This document shows positions 18,901 through 30,493 of a stretch of 64,000 bases of DNA, in pieces. The notes under the pieces were generated by a model. It was not told where the DNA came from and did no database searches. It saw only the letters and a list, made by a program, of their open reading frames with translations. The stretch covers positions 16,495,420 through 16,559,419 of the forward strand of contig OZ024914.1 of the NCBI GenBank assembly GCA_964017125.1. Direction: 5' to 3'. Both the position numbers and the translations under genes were made by a program. The DNA is from Flabesymbios commensalis. Lineage: Eukaryota; Annelida; Polychaeta; Terebellida; Flabelligeridae. Numbering within the stretch: position 1 is the first letter of the stretch; every line of letters begins with the position of its first letter.

Positions 18901-21900
18901 ATCTCCCGAGCGGGCCACCATGCTTCACCATAATATAAAACTCTGTCAGTGAATTCAAGACCTGTCAATGCCATCGCTTTTTGGAATCTTATCTAAAAAT
19001 AAGAGAAGAAATTATGTTATACTAGGAATACAGTGAAATGTATATGTATCTGTTGATATATATAAATGTATATAGAGGATAAATCAAGGTGCGGTTGTAG
19101 TGAGGAGGTGTGACATCACACACTCATGAGTCAAAAATAATCCACTGTATGCAATCATAAAATACACTCCCCTGAATCCTTGCTACAGCCACATATGGAC
19201 TATGTCAACTTTTCCAGTGATAATATATGGGTAAGCGAGTGACCGCAGGTGTGGAGATTATGGCACTGATTTAGTTCAGCCTGGCCAAACCCAAATGATG
19301 CGGCCTGATGAACTAAACCAGTGCCATCACCTCAATATCAGCACTATAACAGTAAATATATAGCAGGGATCGACACTAACACTGGCCCGTTGGCCCGAGG
19401 CCAGTAAAAATCACTAAAAGCCAGTAAATCACCTGGGATACTGGCCCTGGGGGCAACAAAAAAAATTACACTCCCCCTTGATACTGTGTATGCTAAGGAC
19501 TTGAATGACAAGGCTAAGGGCCAGTAATTGTCTGAAGCTACTGGCCCTTTGGGCTACTACCTGACATCAGCTAGTGTCGAGCCCTGTATAGACCTAAAAC
19601 TATTTATACCCATCATCATGATCATGATTGATTTGATTCTTGCAAGTTCTTCTGTTGACAGAAATTGCCTGACATATTTCTACGAGAAGACACAAGCACT
19701 GTAACATTTTAATAAACAATACATTTTGAAACTTCACTGAAATATTTATTTTACATGTTTTGTGGGCCAATAAAATTTGATTATTTACAGAAATCATCAT
19801 AGTGGCAATAACAAACTACCATATTTATTCTAATAAACACCCTGAGCGAGAATTAGAATACCCCCTAAGGCTAGAGTAGCTTTTAATGGCTTTATAGTGT
19901 ACCATGAGCATGGATTTGATTGTCAAATCTGGGGAGTAGGCATTTATTGAAATATGGGCATTTATTAGAATAAATACGGTACTTTGAAAAACTACTTAAA
20001 ACTAGATTTGCCTGAGGGGCAAAGCTTGCCTCTCCACCCGCCCCACATAGTACATTAATTATAGAGTAATACAGTTCTGTCACCAAATTTTTATGTAAAC
20101 CACGTGATACTGTGATTTCAGAATCACACCAAAATCTAATCAGCATATGACCAGGGTGAGTTGCTTCCTTGAAACAAAACGATGAAGCAGTTCAAGCTCT
20201 TCAAAGTAACATGTGATTTGTCGGCCATCTTGTATTTTGTTGAAAAAATGAAAAACAATTCTCTTGACTTTTTTCTCAGGGCCACTGAGCATACACAAAA
20301 GATCAAATTTGAGCTGTATAACCATATTATCAAATTTTAATAATAGCCAAAATGAGCAAAACTGAAATATCAGCTAAAATCCTGAAAAGTTAAAAAAAGT
20401 TTTTATTATCATAATCACACAAAAGCTAATCAGCACACATCCAGGGTAGGGTTATTCCTTTGAACCAAATATGAAACAAATCCATGAAGCAGTTCAAGCT
20501 CTAGAGAGTGATATAGGATTTTGGCGGCCATCTTGGATTTTGTTGGAGAAGCTGAAAAACGCCAAAAAAATTTAACGGGCAAATTTCCTAGGGCAAATAT
20601 GCATACTGCAAATATTTAGAAATAATCCGATCAGGGATGTATAGCTAGATTACCAAATTTTGATGATAGACAAAATGAACAAAACTGAAATATCCGCTAA
20701 AATTCTGAAACATAAAAAAATCAAAGTTTGTATTATCAGAATCACACCAAAAACAAATCAGTACATGTGCAGGGTTAGGTCTTCCCGATAAAAAAAACAT
20801 AAAACAAATACAGGAAGCGGTTCAAGCTCTAGAGAGCAACATAGGATTTTGGCGGCCATCTTGAATTTTGCTGAAGAAGCTGAGAAACGCAAAGAAGTTT
20901 ATCGGGCAAATTCCTTAGGGCCAATATGCATACTGCAAATATTTAGAAATACTCTGAGCAGGGGTGTATAGCTAGTTAACAAATTTTGATGATAACCAAA
21001 ATGAACAAAACTGAAAAATCCGCTAAAATTCTGAAACGTAAAAAAATCATAGTTTTTATTATCAGAATCACACCAAAAGCTTTTCAGCTCATGACCAGAG
21101 TAAGGTCTTTCATTTAAACCAAACATGAAACAAATTAATGAAGCGGTTCGAGCTCTAGCGTGCGCCATAGGATTTTGGCGACCATCTTGGATTTTGTTGA
21201 AGAAACTGAAAAACGCAGAAAAAAAATTACCAGACAAATTCCCCAGGGCCAGTATGCAGACTGTTAATATTTGGAAATAATCCGAGTAAGGGTTTTCGAG
21301 TGAGAGCAGAAACAAGTGGTGGTGGCGGCGGCGGCGGCAGCGGCGGCGAGCGGACTCAGCAAAAACAATAAGTCTCCACCACCACATAGTGGGTGGAGAC
21401 TTAATTAATGATATAAATACCATCATATCATCATCATCTGCACTTTCATTCCATCTTGGATTCAAATTTCCAACTCTGGAGCTCAAGTTGGTGGTAATAT
21501 TGTATCTGTAAAAATGTAATACAGTAAGTAAAATTAAAAGTTAGATCAGCAACTTGGTATTTTTCTTCTGACAGAGATATAAACATGATAAAGTACATTT
21601 TAATCATTTCGAAGCAAATCAAGATAATGTGCATTGAATTGAAAACACAAGATATAAATGTACAATCCAGAAAATACTAGGTCTTGTATAATTGTTATGA
21701 TCACATAATGTAATTAGACAGTGAATAAGTAGTGGTTAGCCGACATTGGCCCAACGTTTGTTGAATACATAGAAATATATACTTTAGCCGGCATTGGCCC
21801 AACTCTGGTAAATACATTTGAAAACATACTTTAGCCAGCATTGGCTCAACGTTTGAGATGTTGATGTGATTGTCTTCACGCTGCATACACTTTGTCGATT

Positions 21901-24226
21901 CCGTGGTTGACTTGATTGCATACGTTCCTTCAGCACCGTGGTTGTACAACTTCTGGGTACTCTCATGCAGCCGCATCGGGTCCAGCCTTCAGTTATAGTG
22001 GTGTGAACATTTTCATTGACTCTCGCAGTGCATTTTTCTCGGCCGAGCAGCGAGACCAGAAGATGTCTTCAGATGTAGATTAGTCACATTCCATGCAGTC
22101 AAATATGAGTGGTGACTTTACACGACACCAGTGGTGCCTCAGAGCTTCTGTATTTGTTCGTCATGTCTACGGATTATTCTCACCATTTTACTGGCCAGTA
22201 AATCCCATCCATGATATCATGGCGATGAACTGAAAAACTCCGGTAAGACGTTTCTATTCCCCCTTCTAATAATCCGCGCGGATTCGGACTGACCACTCAA
22301 CCTCAAGACGCAGACAACCTACAGTCTAACACCATCTGAAGCCAATGCCAGCGCCAAAGACTCTTAACATTAAATTCACCTTTCACACTTACCGTCACCC
22401 TGTACCGCCGCAGTTTGTTATATATATATTAAACTTTAAAACCTATAACATCGTTGCCGGTTTTTTACTGAATGCTCTTTGTTAGGTCGGCTTACCCAGT
22501 GCCATTCTAGACTATTTTTGACCATTGCAATAGCTAGAACCTAACAATAATAAATAGGATAAATAGCATTAAAATGTTCACCTTGGCTTTTCATCTGTTC
22601 TGTCTACTCCATTGTCAATAGCATCAATTTCTTCAACAAAAAACTCGTAAACTTTGTTGTATATAACAGATGTTAATTTGGAATCAACATCTTTACCCAG
22701 CATGTCAGCAATAATTCTTTCTCCAAAATAGCAATACACCAGACCAGCACTGCTAAGTTTTGTCACCCATTTCTTGTCAGGTTTTAAACTGTTCATACAT
22801 TCAGAGAAGGTTCTGGAACAAATTATTTTGTAATAACCCTTGTGCTGCTGGGACTGTATACAAGTCTATATGGTTTCAATAGATTTTTTTGTATATATAA
22901 TTATCTTTAAAATATCTGGTAATCATTTTTTAATCAGCTCCTAATATTTATGTTTTTCACATTATTGAAGCAGGGTTCAATATACCAGGGTAACACTATA
23001 CAATGGTATAACTGAAATAATAAGGGTGAAAGCAGTAAATATATGTCTTTAAATTAAAAAGTCAAATATGCTCCAAATAAATAAATTTATTTACAATGGA
23101 ATAAATTAACATTGTCTATTTTTAGGGATGGTTGTGCATATGAGTTAATTGTCAAATAGATGTTTCTTTTAGTGTTCATTATCATTTCAATACAGCACAT
23201 TGTATAATTGATTTAAAGAACCAAAGACCATAATCAATAATCACATTAGACTGAATAAAATCTATGTTACCTTTGATGATGGTCATATCTGTGTTTACTT
23301 TTATCAAAAACGCCACCAACATCAACAACAACATCACAAGGTTCCAATAACTTTGGATCTCGAGTTCTGAAACATATAATTGGGTGTTTAGGCAAAAAGT
23401 AATAGTAATACTGGTCAACAAACAGGGGTATGCAGGTAACTTTGTGCCATGTACTTTTGGCTGAACCGGAGAGGGCAATTTTTATCAAATTTACACAATA
23501 TGTAGGCTAACCCTTAACCCTTTCACCACTGAAGCCCGTTTTTATGTGCTGAATGCTATGGCATTCAGCACATAAAAACGGGCTTCAGTGGTGAAAGGGT
23601 TAAAGCTCTGTAATATTTGTATATTTAAGCCTATCTGGCTTAGTTAACTCTTTCTGCTTCACTTGAACATGTTGGAGATATCTATGATTTTGGTCTTCTC
23701 TAGGACCATTATAATTATTTTAACCTTTCAGGGTCATAATATATGCATGTGTCTGTGTATGTTATGTACAATACAATAACTAAATCAATGTGGATATTAG
23801 AAAAGCCTTTAGGCAATGGTCAGATGGTCAAATTTCACATAGAGGACATCACTGCAAAAGTCAATATAAATGGCTTTTAAGTTTATATAAACATGATAAA
23901 TGTGACAAATTTGTACATGATTAAAAAAAAATTAAAAAAGGAATCTTTTGTTCAGTATTACATGGCAAAAAGCTATCAAATTGCTTTCAAACAAAATTTG
24001 TGGCGATTCCAATGCGGACTCAAATTAAAATTAGTGTGATTTAAATAACAAAATAATACCTCACAATCTCTGCATCTTTATATTCTGGAAGCTTTCTCAA
24101 AAGATAACACGCCAATGCCTCATCACAATGAAATGTGCCATTATGTGTTCCAATTTTAGCCATAGTTTTCTGTTTCTTCACACTCAAATCACACATGCCC
24201 CTCGCAATAAGGATGTTACTTCTGCA
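15916..24226 (-). CDS. MYG1: MYG1 exonuclease (UPF0160 / DHH-like), first exon not found
   Basis: Seven exons with consistent phases, 5' to 3' on the minus strand: 24060-24226, 23271-23366, 22582-22812, 21421-21505, 18870-18992, 16785-16966 and 15916-16087 (stop TAG). They give 351 residues against ~376 in human. Key segments: [40 protein letters not shown] (the DHH motif), [80 protein letters not shown] and [23 protein letters not shown]1 is a conserved metal-dependent 3'-5' RNA exonuclease of mitochondria and nucleus. The first visible exon begins after TATTTTTCAG. It encodes Arg- and Ser-containing sequence before two Met codons, so a short upstream exon with the mitochondrial leader is likely. 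Translation could instead begin at the Met of [10 protein letters not shown]. Confidence 0.95.
16088..16784. other. MYG1 last intron
   Basis: AT-rich sequence with short poly-A and poly-C/T runs. No repeat family or open frame recognised. Confidence 0.4.
17525..17755 (-). mobile_element. Family A MITE, inverted, in a MYG1 intron
   Basis: The hairpin at 17550-17614 pairs TTTTTACCCACTTGAAG with CTTCAAGTAGCTGA. The downstream body runs AACAGTGATTTGTTCA and ACGACAATAGTCGTGATC to GGATAAGGGGTAA. Confidence 0.75.
17964..18180 (+). mobile_element. TTAA-type MITE with CAATTGC hairpin
   Basis: TTAACCCCTATGCTGCCGG opens the element. A hairpin at 18116-18178 pairs TTTTTCATCATTTGGAG with its complement around AATTGCGTTAGCAATT. 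The right end is uncertain. Confidence 0.6.
18286..18405. mobile_element. Family C hairpin MITE, well preserved
   Basis: The ends CCAGCAGACACAAGACG and its partner CTTGTATCTGCTGG pair. The inner arms carry TTGAATTAATATTGGTTC and its complement. The centre keeps GTCATAGACGGTGG. Confidence 0.85.
19248..19340. repeat. ~93-bp hairpin repeat
   Basis: ATGGCACTGATTTAGTTCA pairs with TGAACTAAACCAGTGCCAT across a ~45-base spacer. Intronic. Confidence 0.6.
19365..19588. mobile_element. hAT-like MITE
   Basis: CAGGGATCGACACTAACAC at the left faces TAGTGTCGAGCCCTG at the right. The body repeats GGCCAGTAA and ACTGGCCC. Ends starting CAGGG are typical of hAT elements; a clear 8-bp target duplication is not visible. 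Confidence 0.65.
19816..19982. mobile_element. Short MITE with ATTTATTCTAATAAA ends
   Basis: ACCATATTTATTCTAATAAA and its complement TTTATTAGAATAAATACGGT bound a ~165-base body. Intronic in MYG1. Confidence 0.75.
20118..21300. repeat. Four-copy diverged tandem repeat, unit ~310-330 bp
   Basis: Each unit contains, in order: AGAATCACACCAAAA, CAGCA/T-CAT-ACCAGGGT, GAAGC-GTTCAAGCTCT, AT-GGATTTTGGCGGCCATCTT, GAATTTTG-TGAAGAAGCTGA and GGGC-A-TATGCATACTG. Units start near 20118, 20410, 20730 and 21065. Non-coding despite short open frames. It lies just downstream of the MYG1 exon at 21421-21505 (in gene orientation). Confidence 0.85.
21733..21860. repeat. Short tandem array of a family C fragment
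   Basis: Three copies of TTAGCC-(G/A)-CATTGGC-CAAC lie about 55 bases apart, each followed by AAATACAT or a related spacer. Only the end of the family C element is present. Confidence 0.55.
21861..22560. other. GC-richer intron segment of unknown origin
   Basis: Higher GC than the surrounding MYG1 intron and no exon of MYG1. TGTTAGG near 22481 and CCTAACA near 22540 form a small inverted repeat. No coding potential or repeat family was recognised. Confidence 0.4.
23508..23735 (+). mobile_element. Family B MITE fragment split by a family D MITE
   Basis: CTAACCC before and AAGCTCTGTAATATTTGTAT after the 82-bp palindrome are the family B left end and body. The family D insertion used the TTAA inside family B's own terminal repeat (CCCTTAAAGCGCTG). 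The fragment ends near AACCTTTCAGGG; the GACGTC hairpin is missing. Confidence 0.8.
23518..23599. mobile_element. 82-bp palindromic TTAA MITE (family D), copy 2
   Basis: CCCTTTCACCACTGAAGCCC and its complement meet at GCTATGGC, with TTAA on both sides. It is a near-complete match to 11261-11342. Confidence 0.9.
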
Positions 24227-24451
24227 CTGAAAAATATTTTCTAAATTAGGCTGATTTCAGTTTTGAAAAAAAAATTCTGAACCACACACTGAAACATTTC
24301 TGACAGGAACCCTGGGATAGGTGGATAGAAACCTCAACTGTGACAGGAGCATGATATTTTTCATTAGAATATTTGCTACTGTAACTGTAAAGACATGTTA
24401 CAAATCCTAGTAAATATGTCACCAACAAAAGGGTTTATTCACAGTTTTTTG

Positions 24452-24630
24452 TCTCCACAAAAAAATTGAAGTTGATAGGTGGCAACCTTTAAATTTCAGT
24501 AAAACCTTGAAAAAATCTCCATATCGTGGGGAATGTGATAGTGAAATTTGAGTTTTTGCACGCACAAAACATTTTGGAGTTGACCTATGGCGGCCATTTT
24601 AAATTTTTGTAGCACTTTTAAAATTGCAAT
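24452..24630 (+). repeat. GGCGGCCATTTT repeat, two diverged units
   Basis: AAGTTGAT-GGTGGC, TTTCAGTAAAACCTTG, CGTGGGGAATGTGATAGT and TGGCGGCCATTTTAAATTT match the array at 35090-35560 and the inverted copy at 59742-59900. Confidence 0.75.
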
Positions 24631-25225
24631 TGTAGACATCTACATGTTGCTAAGAATGTCATGTTTAAATTAAAAAAAAAAACGACCAGTAGTTTGTGCC
24701 CCCCCCACAAGAAAACTTGACGCCGGACACCAGGGTGTTGATGCGATATGTCTATGATGCGAAACGTCTCATTCAAACGCCCTCTGGTGAATGTGAGGCG
24801 AACTGGCGAAAAGCAAAAGATTGGATGAGCGATAATAAAAACAGTTATTATTTGTGTCGTGGAGTACCAACTTATTTAGAATATATGTTGTATGAAAAAG
24901 AAAAACATAGCATGTTGAATAGATAAAATACACAATATGATTCAGCAAACAGCTATTTTAGTGTTTTATATGCCATTTTAACACACCAAAAATACACAAA
25001 ACGTGGTCTTGAAAACAGCTCGCACAAACGGAAGCAACATTGCCACATTTCAACCAATCACAGGCTGCCATTTCAATGCCACTTGAATCTTTTAATTAGA
25101 TTTCTACCTATAAGCGAGAATGTGGTATTCTACGATGGGATGACCAAGATGTTATTAAAAAGGCTAGTGTACATTTATTTATTTATATACAGGTGGGAAT
25201 GGAAACGAATGAATGAGGGTGACAA
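24631..25225. other. Spacer upstream of the MYG1 exons
   Basis: It contains a 76-codon open frame at 24696-24926 (+) that I do not recognise and that lacks supporting splice context. A MYG1 leader exon could lie here or further upstream; none can be assigned. Confidence 0.35.
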
Positions 25226-25382
25226 AGTGGTGTTTGTTTGTTTGTTTTTGTTTGTTTGGGATAGCTAGCCCGAAATAGGGCTGCCCGGGCCCTCCGACAT
25301 TGTCAATCTCGGAGAGACTTGGATCAGACAGTTGATCACGGGTCAGTAGATCCACCACTCCTCCTCCCTGGCAATTCACTAG
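25226..25382 (-). mobile_element. Retroelement 3' tail with AAAC microsatellite
   Basis: Read on the minus strand, GGGAGGAGGAGTGGTGGATC leads through CGGGCAGCCCTATTTCGGGC to a tail of AAAC repeats. Such tails end many SINEs and CR1/L2-type LINEs. It has the same orientation as the LINE fragment upstream and could be its 3' end. Confidence 0.6.
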
Positions 25383-25604
25383 TAGGCCTATTTTTATTTG
25401 TTGAATACATTTTAGAAGTTTATTTGACATCTTATAAAAGTAATAATAGCTAGGGTATATTTTAGAAAATGTATATGATGAAAGCACTGGTATATATAAT
25501 TTTACCAAAAGAATGTTATATAAAAATAATGCATATATATACATATATGCATATAGAGACACACACATGAACACACGCATATCAAGCGATGACGTCATTC
25601 CCAT

Positions 25605-27380
25605 ACTTAGACCTTGTTGGGAGCGTTGAGAGAGGAAGCATTTGATCCACTGGAGGGTGTTTCCTCTTATGCCATAATAGTTGAGCTTAGCCTCAAGCCG
25701 CGCATGTGGCACTTTGTCGAAGGCCTTGGAGAAGTCGAATAGCACAGCATCGATTTGTTCACCGTCGTGGAGGCATTTGGCTAGGTCGTGGACAGTCTGT
25801 TTCAGTTGAGTGTCGCATGATCTTTTTTTGCGGAACCCGTGCTGGAAATCTGATAGGATTGCGTTGTTGTCCAGGTGATCCATGATATTGCTGTGGATGA
25901 TATGCTCGAGGCATTTGCATGCTATGCAGGTCAATGATATGGGCCTGTAGTTGGATGGACGAGCTCTCTCTCCTTTCTTGAAGACCGGTATAAGCCAGGC
26001 ATGCTTCCAAGCGGCTGGTAGTGCACTCTGATCGAGTGAGGCTTTGAAAAAACTGATGTTCATATACGGAATACGGCGTTCGCTCATAGTGATTGGCTCT
26101 ATCACTGAAGTTAGGCGACGTCGCGCCCGGTTCATAATTGGATGGGTGACCGCCTGGTGACTGCCAGGTGCTGTATACACTCGTGGGGCTCAGAGAACCA
26201 CGTAAATCAGATGGCTCGTCTGACTGCCCTAGAGTTGGACGTAAAAGAACCTCAATGGACGTAGGCGCAGTTTCCATCCAGCGAGACCCCAGAAAATCCA
26301 CAATGTGTGAGTACTTGGCACATAAGGCGAATTTGCTTGGAATGAAAATAGCTTGATGCGCCTCAATGGCAGCTCAGCTGTATATCTCCCAGGAGACTGA
26401 GTTGGAATTTGAATGATAACAGGCCTTGCTAAGTTACTCTCGATGTACAGCGCTCTGAACAGCCGCCGGCTGGATACATGCGCTATATAAGATTTCATTC
26501 ATTCATTCATTCAATATCAAGGTCAAGGCAGGGGCGAGCTCGCTAGCACACTCCTTGAGTAGCCTAGCCGGTATGTCATCAGGGCCAGCAGCAGAGTGGA
26601 TCTCAAGGCCTCCTAATAGTTTCTGCACACGCTCCTCACTCACAGTAATGCGGGCCAGGTCAGGGTGGGTGCTGTGGCCAAGGCTGGGAATGGTGGAAGT
26701 TTCCTCTTTGGTAAAAACTGATGAGAATTGATCGTTCAGGATATTGGCTTTCACCTGAGAGTCACTGTGAGCCACCCCATCTCTCTTTGGAGGAGCCACA
26801 CCACTATTGTCACACTTTTTGCTTTTGATGAAGGACCAAAAACGTTTCAAGTTCCCGGGTTCTGTTTCATCTCCGGTTATCATAGAGTTGATATATGAGT
26901 AGTATGCCTTGCGACACTCGCGTTCAGCCGCTTTAAATTTAGCTCTGGTCTCAGCAGTTCTAAGTTTGATGGCTCTGCTGTGATAGCGTTTCTTACGCCG
27001 AACAAGACGCTTGACCTCGGGGGAGAACCAAGGTTGGTCAAATCTTTGTGAGGTCATTTTGGATGGGATATGGTGGTCCCTGGTGGATTTACACTTGGTG
27101 GAAAACTGGGACCACAGCGTGTCTACTGGCGTCTGGGTGGTGTTTTTTGACGTGAAGGCTTTAGAGAAGGAGGCGAGGTCTTTCTTTATTCCTTCCTTGT
27201 CTGCTTTACCCCACTTGTGTATTTTCCTCTTAATGGGTCTTTGTCTTTTGGGAAGGATGTTAGAGTCCACAAAGACGGCGGTATCGTGGTCGCTGATGCC
27301 TGGTATTGGTTCGCATCTGTTGACTAGAGTTGGTCTATTAGTCAGGAAAACATCCAGAGTGTTGTTGATTCTGGTGGGCC
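25605..27380 (-). mobile_element. Broken non-LTR retrotransposon (Jockey/CR1-like LINE)
   Basis: From 27380 down, the translated pieces are: the end of an endonuclease domain (RINNTLDVFLTNRP, GISDHDTAV), a linker (QRFDQPWFSPEVKRLVRRKK, FWSFIKSKK), and RT fingers and palm (AAGPDDIPARLLKECASELAP, then after the SINE FKASLDQSALPAAWKHAWLI, SNYRPISLTC, FQHGFRKKRSC and motif A AVLFDFSKAFDKVPH). The copy stops after FLSQRSQQ, so the YxDD motif and the C-terminus are absent. The start is also missing. It is a dead, 5'- and 3'-truncated insertion of moderate age upstream of MYG1. Confidence 0.92.
26066..26513 (+). mobile_element. 5S rRNA-derived SINE inserted in the LINE
   Basis: ATCACTGAAGTTAGGCGACG, CGCCCGGTT, TTGGATGGGTGACCGCCTGG and GGTGCTGTATAC (26101-26178) match the 3' half of 5S rRNA, including the promoter region. 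A body of ~280 bases follows. The tail reads GCGCTATATAAGATTTC and then ATTC repeats. It lies antisense inside the LINE between the ASELAPALTLI and FKASLDQ segments. A clean target duplication is not obvious. Confidence 0.85.
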
Positions 27381-28626
27381 TACATTACAATTTTGTAGTA
27401 GTATAGATAGGCTACTATTCGACTTAAGTCTAGCGTGAGGCTAAGTAGATCTATAGACTACATTACTGTAGACGACAATGTGGCCCGGGATGTGGCCAAG
27501 TAGACTAGACCAAATAACTGGTCTAACCTAGAGAGTAACGTGTAAAAGGTACTGTAGCTAATTAGGCCTACTCATGCCATGGACGACGACGCCGTGGTCT
27601 ACCAGATTCTAAACTTCTCTGACAGTCACACACAGCCTGTGTCGCCCACTCGTTGTCCTTTGAGTGTTCTGTCTATCTATTGGCAGTTAAGCCTATTTTT
27701 GGAGCCAAGGGCTATATGGCAATACATGAACATGAATCTCTAGACTAGAATGTAGGCTATATGCCTAGTATTAGGCTATAAAGAGAGGCTAGTCATATAA
27801 CCAGACCTATAATTAGCCTACAGTCAGTCCAGCTGTAGAGGATTGTCCAAAAGACCAATATGAAACATAGGCTACCGGTACCTATAATTACTATCACTGA
27901 TCAATAATAACAATTCCCAACCGATTTTCCTATTTCTAAAACATTATCAGTGATTATAGGGATGCACCATTAGACATCTGGTTGGGGGGGGGGGGGGCTA
28001 GAAAAAATTGTCAGACGTTACGCGCCAAAAAAAAGTGTTGTTTTCTTGTGGAGGCAAATCAATTTTGCAACCAATAAAAAAAATAGCCCTCTCCATGGAT
28101 ATCTAATGGTACATCCCTAATTAGGCCTAGTCATTTGGAAACATGACAATTCAATCTCATAAGTTAGGCATAATAAAAAAAAATTGTAACCATTAATATC
28201 TAGTCATTTGGCAATAAACAAACCCTGAAAATTTCGCGAAATCCCATTGAGCATTTCAAAAGTTGGATCTTTTGACAGGTAATAACGAAATTATGAGAAT
28301 AAACCGGAATGAAGTGAATGGGTTAATACATGTTACAGAGGAGCGTCATAAATAGACATTTACTACATGTCAAAATAAATGGTTTAACTTTTGAACTCTA
28401 CAATATATTTTTTTACGAATTTTTCAGAATCGATGCCAAAATGACCAGAAAATAGGGTTTACACAATTTCATGAAAAATCGCTTGAGAATTGTAGATACC
28501 TAAAATCTAGCTTTCATTTTGGACCAGCTTCCACCGTCGGACAGAGAATAATTCTGGGATAAACCCTGAATATGAAGGTGTAATGGATATATAGACAACT
28601 TTATTTTGTCATAATTACTAATTTAT
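27381..28626. other. Intergenic, no gene seen
   Basis: AT-rich sequence with many GGCCTA motifs and one G-run at about 27984. No exon, RNA gene or repeat family recognised. Confidence 0.4.
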
Positions 28627-28873
28627 TAGACCATGTAGACCTACATGTATGTTAAATGATCCAATTTTTAAAAATAGACCAAGGCCCATAGGCCTACACT
28701 ATTTTTTTATCGATTTCATTATGGCAAGATCTTGCAAAAATGACATTATGGTCGACCTCTATAATATAATGATTAGATTAGGGGCCTACACTACTCTAGG
28801 CTTCGGCCTTATATTAAATTTGACCAAGTTGCCTTTTAGACAGAAGGCCACTTTTAGTCATAAGGTACTATAA
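28627..28873 (+). repeat. ~245-bp direct repeat, copy 1
   Basis: ACCATGTAGACCTACATGT, CCCATAGGCCTACACTATTT, TATGGCAAGATCTTGCAAAA and GACCTCTATAATATAATG recur in the same order and orientation at 33566-33812, some 4.9 kb away. They are about 85-90% alike by eye. Confidence 0.85.
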
Positions 28874-29259
28874 TATCTCTCATGCATTCCAAGAGAAAGG
28901 GGACATTTTGGTCAAAAAAATATTTACGGCCAAACGACACCAGTGTGATGGTGAGCTGTAGGACACAATGTCAGGTTTCATTTTCCACCATAATTATTAG
29001 TGAAACAGCCTTCTATTTTTTGTACTGTGACATCACTTGGAGCACTTAAAAGCATTCTGGATCACACGATTCAGATTCGTCTAGAACAGCGTGTGCCACA
29101 GATGTAAAATCGCACCAAATCCGTAATTTGGTGTGTGCATCGGTAATTTTTTAAATGGCATCGCAAATCTACAAAGTCTTCTGGAGATTTTGAAGGTGAT
29201 ACAAAACTTGCAAGACTGAATATCTTTGATATAGGAGAGCTGGAGCAACGCTCATTTCC

Positions 29260-30181
29260 AGGTAAAAAATCACACGTGGTGGTTGTCATTCCGTCACGAT
29301 TTTTTATCATTTTTTGAGTTTTTATCTCCAAAAAGCCTACTAGACATCTTTTGTTTTTTATTCACTTAACATGCATATATATTGTATTTTTAAAATAGCA
29401 AGTGTCATTAAAAACGTTGTATTTTAAAAAATAAATGCGTGACAGAATTACACATTTTGCTGTGACGGAATGACAAGTTTGTGACGGAATGACAGAAACG
29501 TAAATAATGATAGTCTAGATCTGTGTTGCAGAGGAGATCCGGGCATAATAAGCCCCTGACTTCAATAACTCAAAAAGTGGGTGTTTATTTTATGTGCCAA
29601 CTCATATGCTGTAGGGCCTATCTAGATTTGCTCATCACCAAACAATAATTTCTTCGATTGCATTGTTTTTGGGTAAAAAAAATGTTCTTTACAACCAGGT
29701 AAAAAATACGCATCGTGGTTGTACGTCATTCCTTCACGGTGTAATTCTTCCTTCACTTTTTGGAGGTTGTATCTCTAATAAACCTTCTCTAGGCTTGTTT
29801 TTCTATTCACTTAATAATATATAGTATGTTATATAATATATATATTATGCATATATATTATATTATGGCAAGTGTCATTTAAAAAGTTAAATAAAAAAAA
29901 CGAGTTGAATAGAAAACAGGATTACAAATTGTGTTGTGACGGAATGACACAAAAATAAATTTGATTGTCTTATGATTGACTAGATCTGTCTTGTAGGGGA
30001 GACACGGGCATAATGGGCCTTAGAACTTTACTGACTCAAAAAGTGTAGGCCTATGTTTATCCTAGATTCCAGCTTATATAATGTATCTACATTTGCACAT
30101 GACCAGTAATACTTTCATAAAATATAACTCCGATTTTATGGCTTTGTCTTTGGATAGAAAAATAAATGTTATTTTTACCCA
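29260..30181. repeat. Two-copy diverged tandem duplication, unit ~450 bp
   Basis: Copy 1 runs from about 29260 to 29697 and copy 2 from 29698 to 30181. Shared blocks are CAGGTAAAAAAT, GTGGTTGT, GTCATTCC, TATTCACTTAA, GCAAGTGTCATT, GTGACGGAATGACA, GACTAGATCTGT and GGGCATAAT. Confidence 0.8.
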
Positions 30182-30493
30182 GATGGCCCATTGTGCAAAT
30201 AGCAATGTTAGTCTGTTGTAGACTGTTATGATGTTATCTCCTCTAATGTGTGTTAGGTTTCATTCATTCTATGATGAACGGAGACATAGTAGGTCAAGTT
30301 TTGTGTTCATGCGACACTCAAATCGGATTTGGTTTAGAAAAAAGGAACAAAAAAGTGTCTAATTGTGGTTCTGAAACTTCCCTAATTTACCACATGTGGT
30401 TAAAATGTAATTTTACTGCACCAAGGCATTGTAAGATCTCTGTTTTTTATATATCGATTTTCATGTAGAAATGTTTCTTAAAGAAAAATGCAT

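Noticed and set aside
21861-22560. Solo LTR in a MYG1 intron
   Set aside because: Only a GC-rich island with a small TGTTAGG/CCTAACA pair is visible. There is no second boundary or target duplication to support it.
24696-24926. Possible coding exon on the plus strand upstream of MYG1
   Set aside because: No recognised motif, no convincing splice partners, and the opposite strand belongs to the MYG1 upstream region.
26101-26178. Functional 5S rRNA gene
   Set aside because: Only part of 5S is matched, with changes, and it is fused to a SINE body with a microsatellite tail.
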